Below, piece after piece: positions 39,237 through 48,210 of a stretch of 57,753 nucleotides of DNA. A model generated the notes under the pieces. The model had not been told where the DNA came from. It saw only the letters and a program-made list of their open reading frames with translations, and did no database searches. This stretch comes from Kitasatospora xanthocidica. Lineage in GTDB: Bacteria > Actinomycetota > Actinomycetes > Streptomycetales > Streptomycetaceae. The first letter of the stretch is position 1. The number at the start of each line of letters is the position of its first letter. The translations under genes and the position numbers were made by a program. Location of the stretch: contig NZ_BNBY01000039.1 of the NCBI RefSeq assembly GCF_014656195.1, positions 1-57,753 of the forward strand, in the 5' to 3' direction.

Positions 39237-39485
39237 TCAGGCCGTATCCGGGGAAGTGACCTCGCCGCGCCGTCGGACCTCCTCGGCCTGAGCCCGCGCC
39301 GCGTCCGCCTCCGCTCTCGCCCTGACCCGGTCGTCCTCGAAGAGGAGCACACCGGCAAGGCCGTCCAGCGCATCGGCCATGGCGTCCCGCCAGTCGGCGA
39401 AGTCGCCGGGATCCGCACCGGCCGGCCGCCGCGACCTCACGGCGCGCAGGCGCACCAGCGCGGCTCTGAGCCGGGGGTCGACCAC
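39237..39485 (-). CDS. Small hypothetical protein, helical
   Basis: An 82-residue protein starting with GTG at 39485, five bases after GGAAGAAG. It is Ala/Arg/Asp-rich and predicted helical: DPRLRAALVRLRAVRSRRPA, DWRDAMADALDGLAGVLLFE, then a heptad-like RARAEADAARAQAEEVRRRG that could form a coiled coil. No domain recognised. It stands alone between the truncated tautomerase and the DUF6875 operon, on the same strand as both. Confidence 0.6.
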   Translation of the reverse strand: MVDPRLRAALVRLRAVRSRRPAGADPGDFADWRDAMADALDGLAGVLLFEDDRVRARAEADAARAQAEEVRRRGEVTSPDTA

Positions 39486-39567
39486 GAGAACTTCTTCCAG
39501 GGGGCACGCCGTCGACCCCCATCCTGCAGCAAGCCCCGAACACGGCAGGCGCAGGGGGAGGGGCGGA

Positions 39568-40233
39568 TCAGGCGGCGGCCCGCTGGTGCGCGCGCACGCT
39601 GGTGACCAGCTGGTCGCGGATGCGGGCCGGGACCTCGGGGGCGAACCGGGCCAGGTAGTGGTTCAGATGGGTCTCGTCACCGGTGAGGAACGGCAGGTCG
39701 AAGACCAGCAGCTTGCGCACCGCCAGCAGCGGCACCGGCGCCCGCAGCGGACGGAACGAACGGTTCCACAGGCCCGGCTCCTCGCACACCGGGTGGAACT
39801 GGCCGATCATCAGGCCCTGTTCGACGAACTCGTCCTTGGCCTTGCGCTGCGCCTCGTCCAGCGCCGTGGAGTCGGCGCGGTCCAGCCCGGGCAGCACCAG
39901 CAGCACCGTCAGCAGCTCACGGTCCGACTCCTCGGCCAGCTCGGCCAGCAACGCGTCGTAGCGGGACCGCAGTTCACCCACCAGCGCGGGCAGGTCCCCG
40001 TCACCGCCGTCACGCTCGGCCACCGCGATGTGGAACAGGCCCCGGCGCAGCGAGGGCTGGGTGTACGGGCAGACCGGACCGCTGCGCCCCAGGTCGGGGT
40101 GGGCGGAGGTGAGGAAGCGGCGGGCCCAGTGGAGGACCTCGACGGCCTCGGGGTGGGCGGCGGCGTCGCCGGCGTCGATGCGCTCGGCGCTGAACACGCG
40201 CAGGGCGACGGCGGCGGGTGCGGGCGCGGTCAT
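39568..40233 (-). CDS. DUF6875-like protein
   Basis: A 221-residue soluble protein. The segment LTSAHPDLGRSGPVCPYTQPSLRRGLFHIA and the later IGQFHPVCEEPGLWNRSFRPLRAPVPLLAVR with LPFLTGDETHLNHYLARF match what I recall of the DUF6875 family; two conserved Cys and a His-Pro are evident. Function is unknown; members occur next to biosynthetic-like enzymes. Its ATG at 40233 overlaps the GNAT stop (ATGA), and the GNAT gene in turn overlaps the decarboxylase, giving a tightly coupled three-gene operon. Confidence 0.75.
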   Translation of the reverse strand: MTAPAPAAVALRVFSAERIDAGDAAAHPEAVEVLHWARRFLTSAHPDLGRSGPVCPYTQPSLRRGLFHIAVAERDGGDGDLPALVGELRSRYDALLAELAEESDRELLTVLLVLPGLDRADSTALDEAQRKAKDEFVEQGLMIGQFHPVCEEPGLWNRSFRPLRAPVPLLAVRKLLVFDLPFLTGDETHLNHYLARFAPEVPARIRDQLVTSVRAHQRAAA

Positions 40234-40904
40234 CGGGGCCCCCGCCACATCGGGACCAGGCGGGGTCCGCCGCCGGGCAGGGCGATGGTCTCGCCGAAGC
40301 GGGTGAAGCCGTGGGTGACGCACAGGTGGGCGCCGCCCGTCGAGCTGGTCTCGGCGTAGGCGGCCTGCCCGGCGGCGTCGACCTCCGCGACGACGGCGCT
40401 CAGCATCGCCTGGGCGGCGCCGGCGCTGCGGGCGTCGGGGCGCACCCCGGTGAACGCCAGGTAGTGGTGGGGGCGGTGGCGCGGGTGGCGGCGCTGCTGC
40501 AGGTGGGTGATGGCGGCCAGCCGGCGCGCGGACTCGCCGTGCCGGCCGGCGTCGATGGCCTCCGTCAGGGCGCGGGTGGCGGCGCCGTCGGCGCGGCCCG
40601 GGTCCTCCCACACGCCCGGCGGCAGGAACAGCAGCGCCCCCAGCAGCCGCCCGTACGCGGTGTCCTCGTGGGCGACCACGACGCCGTCGTGGGCCAGGCA
40701 CTGTTCGAGGTGGACGCGGAAGAAGGCGGGCAGCACCCGCGCGCGGTGGTCGGGGTCGGGGAAGGCCCAGAGCATCAGCGGGTCGTCGGCGAAGGCGTCG
40801 GCGAGCAGCCGGGCCAGGGCCGGCGCCTCGTCGGGGCGGGCCCGGCGTACGGCGACGCGTACGGCGGTGCCCGGGCCGGCGGTCAGGGCGGTGGCGGTGG
40901 TCAA
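40230..40904 (-). CDS. GNAT-family N-acetyltransferase
   Basis: A 224-residue GNAT. The TTG at 40904 is chosen as start because it overlaps the preceding stop (TTGA) and the similarity starts just after it: RVAVRRARPDEAPALARLLADAFADDPLMLWAFPD. The acetyl-CoA region is HYLAFTGVRPDARSAGAAQAMLSAVVAEVDA (V-x-P-x-x-x-x-x-G/A), followed by YAETSSTGGAHLCVTHGFTRFGE. In this operon it could acylate the amine made by the decarboxylase. Substrate not known. Confidence 0.85.
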   Translation of the reverse strand: MTTATALTAGPGTAVRVAVRRARPDEAPALARLLADAFADDPLMLWAFPDPDHRARVLPAFFRVHLEQCLAHDGVVVAHEDTAYGRLLGALLFLPPGVWEDPGRADGAATRALTEAIDAGRHGESARRLAAITHLQQRRHPRHRPHHYLAFTGVRPDARSAGAAQAMLSAVVAEVDAAGQAAYAETSSTGGAHLCVTHGFTRFGETIALPGGGPRLVPMWRGPR

Positions 40905-42418
40905 CGGACACTCTCCTCGGGCGAGGGGACGGACGAGGGTGCGGACGAGGGGGAGCTCGGTACGGCGGTCGGTACGGCGGTCGGTACGTCGGACGAAGGC
41001 GAGGCGCACGGCCCGGCCGGTGCGGCAGCCGCCGCGACGGCCTCCGCCGCCAGCGCCGCCACCCGCGCGTGCAGCCGCGGCAGCCACGCCTGCGCCTCCG
41101 GCTTGATCAGCACGCTGCGCAGCACCCGCGCCCCGTCCGCGTCCACCCGTACCCCCGGGTGGCGGCGGGCGAAGTCGCCGGCGTCCACGCGCAGCACGCT
41201 CAGGTACACCGGGTCCCGCTCGTCGGCCATCCCGGCGCGCAGCACCCGGTCGCTGGCGGCGTCGACCGCCGACAGCGCGGGCCGCCCGCCGCCGGGGGTC
41301 GGGAAGTAGGTGACGATGTCCAGTTGCGGGCGCTGGTGCAGCGTCAGTTCGTCACTGGCCTCGATCAGGTCCGCCCAGGCCAGGGCGGTGCGCCGGCCGG
41401 TGGCCAGCCCCGCGCCCAGCCCGTCGGCGGTCAGCGGCAGCAGTTGCAGGGTCAGCCACAGCGCGGCCGCCGAGGCGCCGGCGCGCGAGCACTCCAGGCT
41501 GATCTCGCCCAGGTGCAGTTCGGCGTCGGTGAAGTAGGTGTACGGGGAGTCGTGGGCGAAGTGGCGGCCGATCGCCGGGTCGGCGAACAGCACCGCCCCG
41601 CAGCCGTAGGGCTGCAGGCCGTGCTTGTGCGGGTCGACGGTCACCGAGTCGCAGCCGGCGATCGCCCGCCACGGCAGCGGGTCGATGCCCAGCTCCGCGG
41701 CCCGCCCGTCGTCACCGGCCAGCAGCGCGAAGAACCCGCCGTAGGCGGCGTCCACGTGCACCCGCGCCCCGTACCGGCGCGCCAGCGCCAGCACCTCGTG
41801 CACCGGGTCCACCGCGCCCGGCCCGGTGGTGCCGCAGGTGACGACCACCGTGCCCACCCGCCCGGTGCGCAGCAGTTCCTCCAGCGCCCCCGGATCCATC
41901 CGCCCCTCGGCGTCGGCCGCCACCGCGTGCCCCTCCACCCCCAGCACGTGGCACATCCGGCTGTGGGTGTAGTGCGCCTGCGCGCTGTAGGCCACCCCCC
42001 GGCCCGGATGGCTCTGGCGCGCCACGTACAGCGCCTCCAGGTTGGCGATGGTGCCGCTGCTGGTCAGATGGCCCACGTGCGCGGGCAGCCCGAACATGGC
42101 GGCCAGCGCGGCCACGCACTCGCGTTCCATGTCGTTGGTCGCCGGACCGCCCTCGTAGGCGTGGTTGTTGGGGTTGAACCGCATCGCCGTCAGATAGCCC
42201 ACCAGCGCCGCCGGATGCGGCGGCTTGACCATCTGCCCGGCGTACCGCGGGTGGAAGAACGGGTAGTTGTGCTCCAGCCGCTTGGCGAAGCGCTCGAACG
42301 CGGCGGCGAACTCCGCCTCGTCCACCCGGTGCGAGGGGTGCGCGGCGAACGACCCGAACCGCTCACCCCACCGCTCGGCCACCTCGGCCGCCCTCGGCAG
42401 CCAGTACCGCAGGTCCAC
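40901..42418 (-). CDS. PLP-dependent group II amino-acid decarboxylase
   Basis: A 505-residue fold-type I PLP enzyme. The cofactor Lys is in CDSVTVDPHKHGLQPYGCGAV, the stacking His in VAYSAQAHYTHSRMCHVLG, and the Asp in ARVHVDAAYGGFFALLAG; GHLTSSGTIANLEALYVARQ is the phosphate loop. It removes the carboxyl group from an amino acid, giving an amine; relatives act on aromatic amino acids, diaminobutyrate or glutamate. The Ser/Pro/Val tail after residue 465 is encoded by a short DNA repeat (40961-40993). First gene of the operon; ATG at 42418. Confidence 0.9.
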   Translation of the reverse strand: MDLRYWLPRAAEVAERWGERFGSFAAHPSHRVDEAEFAAAFERFAKRLEHNYPFFHPRYAGQMVKPPHPAALVGYLTAMRFNPNNHAYEGGPATNDMERECVAALAAMFGLPAHVGHLTSSGTIANLEALYVARQSHPGRGVAYSAQAHYTHSRMCHVLGVEGHAVAADAEGRMDPGALEELLRTGRVGTVVVTCGTTGPGAVDPVHEVLALARRYGARVHVDAAYGGFFALLAGDDGRAAELGIDPLPWRAIAGCDSVTVDPHKHGLQPYGCGAVLFADPAIGRHFAHDSPYTYFTDAELHLGEISLECSRAGASAAALWLTLQLLPLTADGLGAGLATGRRTALAWADLIEASDELTLHQRPQLDIVTYFPTPGGGRPALSAVDAASDRVLRAGMADERDPVYLSVLRVDAGDFARRHPGVRVDADGARVLRSVLIKPEAQAWLPRLHARVAALAAEAVAAAAAPAGPCASPSSDVPTAVPTAVPSSPSSAPSSVPSPEESVR

Positions 42419-42753
42419 GCTTGGGCCCTCCCCTTCGAGTCCTCCGCGAGCCCACCGGGCCCGGGACCGCCTCGGATCACGAGCGTTCCTCGACTACGTC
42501 CCGAGCCACCGTCCAGGCGCCGCGCAACGCGCCCGCAACACGCCCAGCTCACCGCCACCGGGCCCGCCACCCGCCCCACCCCGCGGCCCCCGAACCCGCC
42601 ACCGCCACCCGCACCGCCCCCGCCGCCCGCCCAAGCCGGACCCAAGCGGCGCGCAAGGCGGCGCTGCTGCAATCACCCCCGGACCAGGCCCCGGACCAGG
42701 CCGCCCCGCACCCGCGGGGCACCCGGGGGAGCGGCACCCGGGAGGAACACGCG
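42419..42753. other. Divergent promoter region, pyrimidine-rich
   Basis: 335 bp between the decarboxylase and the multicopper oxidase genes. The plus strand from 42500 to 42700 is strongly C-rich with few purines. The less GC-rich part around 42425-42500 may hold the decarboxylase promoter. No gene seen. Confidence 0.4.
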
Positions 42754-44268
42754 ATGGTGAGCAGACGCAGGATGATCGGCGCCGCCGCGGCCACCGCAGG
42801 AGGCGTCCTGCTCATGCGCACCACCCTGCGCCCCGCCGCCCCCGCGGCCGCCCCCGCCGCCGCCGTCCAGGACACGGCCCCCGACCACACCCACCCGGGC
42901 GCCGACGCCCCCGACCCGGGCCCCGACACCGGCCCCGCCCTGGTCGAGAAGTTCACCACCACCCTGCCGGTGCCCCCGGTGCTCAGCCCCGTCTCCACCG
43001 ACGGCGGCGCCGACACCTACGCCGTCACCATGCTCCGCTCCTTCGCCCGCATCGTGCCCGGCCACCGCACCGAAGTCCTCACCTACAACGGCGCCTTCCC
43101 CGGCCCGGTCATCCGCGCCCGCTCCGGGCGGCCGGTGATCGTACGCCAGACCAACCTGCTGGACGACGCCGTCTCCGTCCACCTGCACGGCTCCAAGGTG
43201 CCCGTGGCCAGCGACGGCGGCCCCATGAACCTCCTCGGCGCCGGCGCCACCCGCACCTACACCTACCCCAACGACCAGCCCCACGCGAGCCTGTGGTTCC
43301 ACGACCACGCCCACCACATGGAATCCGAGCACGTCTACCGCGGCCTGGCCGGCACCTACCTGCTCACCGACGAGACCGAACGCGCCCTGCCCCTGCCCTC
43401 GGGCCGCTACGACCTGCCCATCGCCCTGCGCGACGCCCGCTTCGACGCCTCCGGCACCCTCGTCTACCGCATGGACGACCCCTTCAACCGCACCACCATC
43501 CTCGCCAACGGCCGCCCCTGGCCCAAGGTCGAGGTCGCCGCCCGCCGCTACCGGCTGCGCCTGCTCAACTCCTCCAACCTGCGCTTCTTCTCCCTGCGCC
43601 TGGCCGACGGCGGCCCGATCACCCAGATCGGCTCCGACGGCGGCCTGCTGGAACGCCCCCACACCACCGACACCGTCGACCTGTCACCCGGCGAGCGCGC
43701 CGACGTCGTCATCGACTTCTCCCGCTACCCGGTCGGCTCCACCGTCGTCCTCACCAACTCCCTGCCGCCGGGACCGCCCGAACACGTCGGCCAGGTCATG
43801 CGCTTCGACATCACCCGCGCCGCCGCCGACCCCAGCAGCGTCCCCGACCGCCTGCGCACCCTGCCCGCACCCGGCCCGGCCGCCCGCGAACGCACCGTCG
43901 TCCTCAAAGTCGAGGAAGGCACCGGCGGCGCCGCCCCGCGCGGCCTGATCGACGGCAGGACGTACGACCCGGCGCGCGTCGACGCCGCCGTCGCCTTCGG
44001 CACCTCGGAGATCTGGACGGTCGTCAACGCCAACACCGACGTCCCGCACAACTTCCACCTGCACCTGGTGCAGTTCCGCGTCCTCGAACGCAACGGCAAG
44101 GCCCCCGGCCCCGAGGAGTCCGGCCTCAAGGACACCGTGCGCCTGCTGCCCGGCGAGAGCGTGCGCCTGCACGCCACCTTCGACTCCTACCGCGGCCGCT
44201 ACCCCTACCACTGCCACCTGCTGGACCACTCGGCGATGGGGATGATGGCCCAGATGGAGATCGCCTGA
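42754..44268 (+). CDS. Multicopper oxidase, Tat-exported (CueO/bilirubin-oxidase-like)
   Basis: A 504-residue oxidase that couples one-electron oxidation of a substrate to reduction of O2 to water. The N-terminus MVSRRRMIGAAAATAGGVLL is a Tat-like signal. All four copper motifs are present: SVHLHGSKVP, LWFHDHAHHM, PHNFHLHLVQF and YPYHCHLLDHSAMGMM (T1 Cys flanked by His, with a Met ligand). Residues 35-65 are an Ala/Pro/Asp-rich linker. ATG at 42754 after GGAGGAA. It acts outside the membrane; metal, phenol or pigment oxidation are possible roles. A terminator follows. Confidence 0.94.
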   Translation: MVSRRRMIGAAAATAGGVLLMRTTLRPAAPAAAPAAAVQDTAPDHTHPGADAPDPGPDTGPALVEKFTTTLPVPPVLSPVSTDGGADTYAVTMLRSFARIVPGHRTEVLTYNGAFPGPVIRARSGRPVIVRQTNLLDDAVSVHLHGSKVPVASDGGPMNLLGAGATRTYTYPNDQPHASLWFHDHAHHMESEHVYRGLAGTYLLTDETERALPLPSGRYDLPIALRDARFDASGTLVYRMDDPFNRTTILANGRPWPKVEVAARRYRLRLLNSSNLRFFSLRLADGGPITQIGSDGGLLERPHTTDTVDLSPGERADVVIDFSRYPVGSTVVLTNSLPPGPPEHVGQVMRFDITRAAADPSSVPDRLRTLPAPGPAARERTVVLKVEEGTGGAAPRGLIDGRTYDPARVDAAVAFGTSEIWTVVNANTDVPHNFHLHLVQFRVLERNGKAPGPEESGLKDTVRLLPGESVRLHATFDSYRGRYPYHCHLLDHSAMGMMAQMEIA

Positions 44269-44288
44269 CGGGGCCCGGCCGGTCCCGC

Positions 44289-44320
44289 GGCTCCCCGGGG
44301 GCCCGGGCCCCCGGGGAGCC
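44289..44320 (+). terminator. Terminator after the multicopper oxidase
   Basis: Palindrome of CGGCTCCCCGGGGGC type with a long perfect stem (GGCTCCCCGGGGG / CCCCCGGGGAGCC), 20 bp after the stop. Confidence 0.8.
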
Positions 44321-44401
44321 ACGGGAACGCCCCGATCAGCCGTCACCGGGGGACCGCCGTACCGCGGCCGTCCCCCGGCCACCCACCGCCCCGGCCCCGC
44401 A

Positions 44402-44740
44402 CTACCGCTCCGTACGCCCCGCCTGCTGCTCCGTCAGCCGCAGATCCGCCACCGAGTACTCCCACATCCGCGCCTGGTACTGCGGCGCGCCCGCCGGGAT
44501 CCGGGCCGCCGCCGCCCGCGCCTCCGCCAGCAGCGCCTCCCGCGCCCCGGGCAGGTGGGCCACCCGCGGGCCCTCGGCCGCCTCCCGCAGCACCAGCGCC
44601 AGCTTGTAGGCGTACACGTGCGGGGTGACGGTGAACAGCGTCCGGTACACCCACAGGCCCTCCTCGCCGTGCAGCACCCGCTCGTTGTGGCTCAGCAGCC
44701 GAACCCGCGCCTTCAGCACCAGATCCCCGTGCACGTTCAT
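44402..44740 (-). CDS. Hypothetical protein of 112 residues
   Basis: Starts MNVHGDLVLKARVRLLSHNE at ATG 44740. It is a soluble alpha/beta-type small protein with VYRTLFTVTPHVYAYKLALV and a C-terminal helix region (REALLAEARAAAARIPAG). No motif or family that I can name. Codon use is normal and the reading frame is well separated from its antisense, which supports it as real. It lies alone, convergent with the multicopper oxidase. Confidence 0.6.
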   Translation of the reverse strand: MNVHGDLVLKARVRLLSHNERVLHGEEGLWVYRTLFTVTPHVYAYKLALVLREAAEGPRVAHLPGAREALLAEARAAAARIPAGAPQYQARMWEYSVADLRLTEQQAGRTER

Positions 44741-45032
44741 CTCCCGCGTCCCCCTTCGTCGTTGCGCTTCACCTCACCCCGCCCCCGGGCACGACGGCAG
44801 CACGCACCGGCCGCCCGCAACAGGGGCACCGGCACGTCAGAACCGTGGAAGGGGGGGGATGTCGCTCGAGTCTGCGGCCCGCGCCCACCGCGCGGCAAGG
44901 CGAAAACAGGGTGCGCTGCGTCCTACCGAAGTGTTGCCTGACCTGGCAGGATGGGGGTCGACAACCTTCCGGGCCCCGGAAAACGGCCCACCGGCGTGAG
45001 GACCCCGCGGTGGCACGGTTAGCCTGGGCGGC

Positions 45033-45332
45033 ATGTTCGTACTGGAGTTGAGCTACACCGCCGAGCTGGAGCGGATCGACGCGGCGCTGCCGCAGCACGT
45101 CGCGTGGCTGGAGACGCACTACGCGGCCGGGACCTTCCTCGCCTCGGGGCGCAAGGTGCCGCGTGAGGGCGGGGTGATCCTGGCGGTGGGCGAGGACCGG
45201 GCCGCGATCGAGGCGCTGGTGGCCACCGACCCGTTCGCGGTCGCCGGGCTGTGCGCGTACCGGGTCACCGAGTTCCTGGCGACCACCACCGCGCCCGCCC
45301 TGGACGGCTACCGCCAGCAGCTGCCCGGCTGA
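45033..45332 (+). CDS. YciI-family protein
   Basis: A 99-residue single YCII domain: MFVLELSYTAELERIDAALPQHVAWLETHYAAGTFLASGR has the conserved His (PQHVAWL) and the Gly-Pro/Ser-Gly turn, and DPFAVAGLCAYRVTEF is the second conserved segment. The family includes proteins of uncertain enzymatic role. ATG at 45033 lies close behind a promoter-like stretch (TTGCCTGACC ... CAGGAT). pgm follows on the same strand after 135 bp. Confidence 0.9.
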   Translation: MFVLELSYTAELERIDAALPQHVAWLETHYAAGTFLASGRKVPREGGVILAVGEDRAAIEALVATDPFAVAGLCAYRVTEFLATTTAPALDGYRQQLPG

Positions 45333-45467
45333 ACCCCGGGAAAGTTCGACCCCCGTGCCCCGGACCGCCCGTCGCGGTTCGGGGCACCGTCGCGTTCTGG
45401 CTACGATCGGTGAGTAGGCGTTGGTACGCGGAACCGGACACGAGTCGGAAGCGGCGGGAGAAGACTG

Positions 45468-47108
45468 ATGGCACACGCACGGGCAGGGCAGCAGGCGCAG
45501 CCCGGTGACCTGGTGGACGTGGCGCGGCTGGTGACGGCGTACTACGCGCTGCACCCGGACCCGCAGGAGCCCGCCCAGCGGGTGGCGTTCGGGACCTCGG
45601 GGCACCGGGGCTCCTCGCTGGACGCGGCGTTCAACGAGGACCACATCGCCGCGACCACGCAGGCGATCTGCGAGTACCGCGCCGAACAGGGCGTGGCCGG
45701 GCCGCTGTTCCTGGGCGCGGACACCCACGCCCTGTCCGAGCCGGCCCGGGTGACGGCCCTGGAGGTGCTGGCGGCCAACGGCGTGCACGTGCTGATCGAC
45801 GCCGCCGACGGCTACACCCCCACCCCGGCGGTCTCGCACGCGATCCTGGCGCACAACCGGCGCAGCCCCCGCGCGCTCGCCGACGGCATCGTGGTCACCC
45901 CCTCGCACAACCCGCCGCGTGACGGCGGCTTCAAGTACAACCCGCCCAGCGGCGGCCCGGCCGGGTCGGAGGCCACCGGGTGGATCCAGGACCGCGCCAA
46001 CGAGCTGATCCGTGAGGGCCTGCGCGGGGTGAAGAAGGTCCCGTACGCCAGGGCCGTGGCCGCGGCGACCACCGCCCGCCACGACTTCCTGGGCGCCTAC
46101 GTCGAGGACCTGCCCTCCGTCCTGGACCTGGACGCGGTGCGGGCGGCGGGCCTGCGCATCGGCGCGGACCCGCTGGGCGGGGCGTCGGTGGCCTACTGGG
46201 GGCGCATCGCCGAGGCCCACCGCCTGGACCTGACGGTCGTCAACCCGCTCACCGACCCGACCTGGCGGTTCATGACGCTGGACTGGGACGGGAAGATCCG
46301 CATGGACTGCTCCTCGCCGTCCGCGATGGCCTCCCTGATCGGCCGCAAGGACGAGTACGCCATCGCCACCGGCAACGACGCCGACGCCGACCGGCACGGC
46401 ATCGTCACCCCCGACGGCGGGCTGATGAACCCCAACCACTACCTGGCGGTGGCCGTCGACTACCTCTACCGCCACCGCGCCGACTGGCCCGCCGACGCCG
46501 GCGTCGGCAAGACCCTGGTCTCCTCCTCGATGCTCGACCGGGTCGCCGCCGACCTGGGCCGCACCCTGGTCGAGGTCCCGGTCGGCTTCAAGTGGTTCGT
46601 CGACGGCCTGCTGGAGGGCTCGATCGGCTTCGGCGGCGAGGAGAGCGCCGGCGCCTCCTTCCTGCGCCGCGACGGCGGGGTGTGGACCACCGACAAGGAC
46701 GGCATCCTGCTGGCCCTGCTCGCCTCCGAGATCACCGCGGTCACCGGCGAAACCCCCAGCGCCCGCTACCGCGACCTGACGAAGCGCCACGGCGCCCCCG
46801 CCTACGCCCGCGTCGACGCCCCCGCCGACCGCGAGCAGAAGGCCCGCCTGGCCCGGCTGTCCCCCGAGCGGGTCGGCGCCGGCGAACTCGCCGGGGAGAA
46901 GATCACCGCCGTCCTCGCCAACGCCCCCGGCAACGGCGCCGCCATCGGCGGCATCAAGGTGTGCACCGACAACGCCTGGTTCGCCGCCCGCCCCTCCGGC
47001 ACCGAGGACGTGTACAAGATCTACGCCGAGTCCTTCCACGGCCCCGAGCACCTCGCCCGGGTCCAGGACGAGGCCCGCGCCCTGGTCGGCGAGGTCCTCG
47101 GCAGCTGA
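45468..47108 (+). CDS. pgm: Phosphoglucomutase (alpha-D-glucose phosphate-specific)
   Basis: A 546-residue hexose-phosphate mutase interconverting glucose 1- and 6-phosphate for glycogen, trehalose and cell-wall precursors. Seen are the phospho-Ser loop VVTPSHNPPRDGG, the magnesium loop GNDADADRHGIV, the sugar-binding IGFGGEESAGASF and the phosphate-binding RPSGTEDVYKIYAE; GTSGHRGSSL near the N-terminus is characteristic of bacterial Pgm. Full length. ATG at 45468 after GGGAGAAG. The stop is followed within 2 bp by the frame of an ArsR fragment. Confidence 0.96.
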   Translation: MAHARAGQQAQPGDLVDVARLVTAYYALHPDPQEPAQRVAFGTSGHRGSSLDAAFNEDHIAATTQAICEYRAEQGVAGPLFLGADTHALSEPARVTALEVLAANGVHVLIDAADGYTPTPAVSHAILAHNRRSPRALADGIVVTPSHNPPRDGGFKYNPPSGGPAGSEATGWIQDRANELIREGLRGVKKVPYARAVAAATTARHDFLGAYVEDLPSVLDLDAVRAAGLRIGADPLGGASVAYWGRIAEAHRLDLTVVNPLTDPTWRFMTLDWDGKIRMDCSSPSAMASLIGRKDEYAIATGNDADADRHGIVTPDGGLMNPNHYLAVAVDYLYRHRADWPADAGVGKTLVSSSMLDRVAADLGRTLVEVPVGFKWFVDGLLEGSIGFGGEESAGASFLRRDGGVWTTDKDGILLALLASEITAVTGETPSARYRDLTKRHGAPAYARVDAPADREQKARLARLSPERVGAGELAGEKITAVLANAPGNGAAIGGIKVCTDNAWFAARPSGTEDVYKIYAESFHGPEHLARVQDEARALVGEVLGS

Positions 47109-47109
47109 A

Positions 47110-47244
47110 CCGGCCGCCGCCCGGGTCGCCGGGCGCAACCGCTTCGTCCGCCTGCGCCGCGCCGACCTCGACACCCGCTTCCCCGGCCTCCTCGACGCCC
47201 TCCTCGCCGCGGCCGCCGCCCCGGCCGCCCCGGAGCTCGCGTAG
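47110..47244 (+). pseudogene. C-terminal fragment of an ArsR-type regulator
   Basis: The frame ending at the TAG of 47242-47244 reads RVAGRNRFVRLRRADLDTRF then PGLLDALLAAAAA. This matches the end of winged-helix ArsR regulators, as in the intact ArsR at 15440 (GTTKMNTLRAEELERRFPGLLSAVVAAA). The DNA-binding helices are absent: upstream is pgm in another frame. It is a gene tail left after a rearrangement at the pgm 3' end. Confidence 0.6.
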
Positions 47245-47319
47245 GGTCCGTACGGCTTGACGCGGCTTCGTGCGGCCCCGGGCGGGCCGGGGTGCGGCGG
47301 TGGAGGAAAGGGGCGGGAC

Positions 47320-48126
47320 GTGTCCATCAGGGGTGTGCTCTTCGATGTCGACGACACGTTGTTCGACTACTCGGGGTCGGAGGAGGCCGGGATCCTCGCC
47401 CACCTGGGGGAGTCGGGGCTGCTGGGGCGGTTCGGGTCGCCCGGGGCGGCGGTGGCGGTGTGGCGGGAGGTGATGGAGGGGAGTTACGCGCGGTTCCTGG
47501 CCGGGGAGCTGACCTTCCGGGGGCAGCAGGAGGAGCGGGTCCGCCGTTTCCTGGCGCGGCTGGGGGAGGGCGGCGCCGAGCTGCTGTCGGACGAGGAGGC
47601 GGGGGCCTGGTTCGCCGGGTACGCGGCGCACCGCGACCGCGTCCGGGCCGCGTTCCCCGACGCCGCGCCGGTGCTGGCCGCGCTCGCGCCCACCCACCGG
47701 CTGGGGATCGTCTCCAACTCCTCCACCGGCCACCAGCGCGCCAAGCTCGAAGCCGTCGGCCTGCTGGGGTACTTCGGCGACGCGGTGCTGGTCTGCTCCG
47801 ACGAGCACGGCGAGGCCAAGCCCGCCCCGGGCATCTTCCGGGCCGGCTGCGAGCGGCTGGGCCTGGCCCCGCACGAGGTCGCCTACGTGGGTGACAAGTA
47901 CGACCTGGACGCGCTCGGCGCCCGCGACGCCGGCCTGCGGGCCTTCTGGCTCGACCGCGCCGCCACCGGGACGCCGGTGGGGGAGCGGATCGGCGTGCTG
48001 CACTCCCTTGCCGACCTGCCCGCGGCCCTGGGCGCCGCACCGGTCGCGAGCGCGGTCGCCGCACCGGTCGCGAGCGCGGTCGCGGGGCCGGTCGGGGGTG
48101 CGGTCGCGGGGCCGGTCGGGGGCTGA
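47320..48126 (+). CDS. HAD-superfamily hydrolase
   Basis: A 268-residue phosphatase of the HAD IA type: motif I GVLFDVDDTLFDY (nucleophile Asp and acid Asp), motif II GIVSNSSTGHQR, motif III Lys in HGEAKPAPGIFRAG, motif IV VAYVGDKYDLDALGARDAG. The cap domain lies between. GTG at 47320 with GGAGGAAAGG upstream. The last 28 residues (PVASAVAAPVASAVAGPVGG ...) are encoded by a 24-bp tandem repeat and are not part of the fold. Substrate unknown. Confidence 0.93.
   Translation: MSIRGVLFDVDDTLFDYSGSEEAGILAHLGESGLLGRFGSPGAAVAVWREVMEGSYARFLAGELTFRGQQEERVRRFLARLGEGGAELLSDEEAGAWFAGYAAHRDRVRAAFPDAAPVLAALAPTHRLGIVSNSSTGHQRAKLEAVGLLGYFGDAVLVCSDEHGEAKPAPGIFRAGCERLGLAPHEVAYVGDKYDLDALGARDAGLRAFWLDRAATGTPVGERIGVLHSLADLPAALGAAPVASAVAAPVASAVAGPVGGAVAGPVGG
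48037..48123. repeat. 24-bp coding tandem repeat at the end of the HAD gene
   Basis: Three and a half 24-bp units (48037, 48061, 48085, 48109) encoding APVASAVA / APVASAVA / GPVGGAVA / GPVGG. The in-frame expansion lengthens the C-terminus without disturbing the domain. Confidence 0.85.
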
Positions 48127-48142
48127 CCGTCCACGCCGTGGA

Positions 48143-48171
48143 GTGGGAAGTCGGACCGGCCGACTTCCCAC
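48143..48171 (+). terminator. Terminator carrying the GAAGTCGG-n5-CCGACTTC hairpin
   Basis: Perfect 12-bp stem GTGGGAAGTCGG / CCGACTTCCCAC with loop ACCGG, 17 bp after the HAD stop. Its core (48147-48167) has the same arms and loop length as the hairpin family at 6375-6748. Confidence 0.8.
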
Positions 48172-48210
48172 GCCACCGGCCCCGCATGCGCGGTGACTTA
48201 GAGTCAGATC

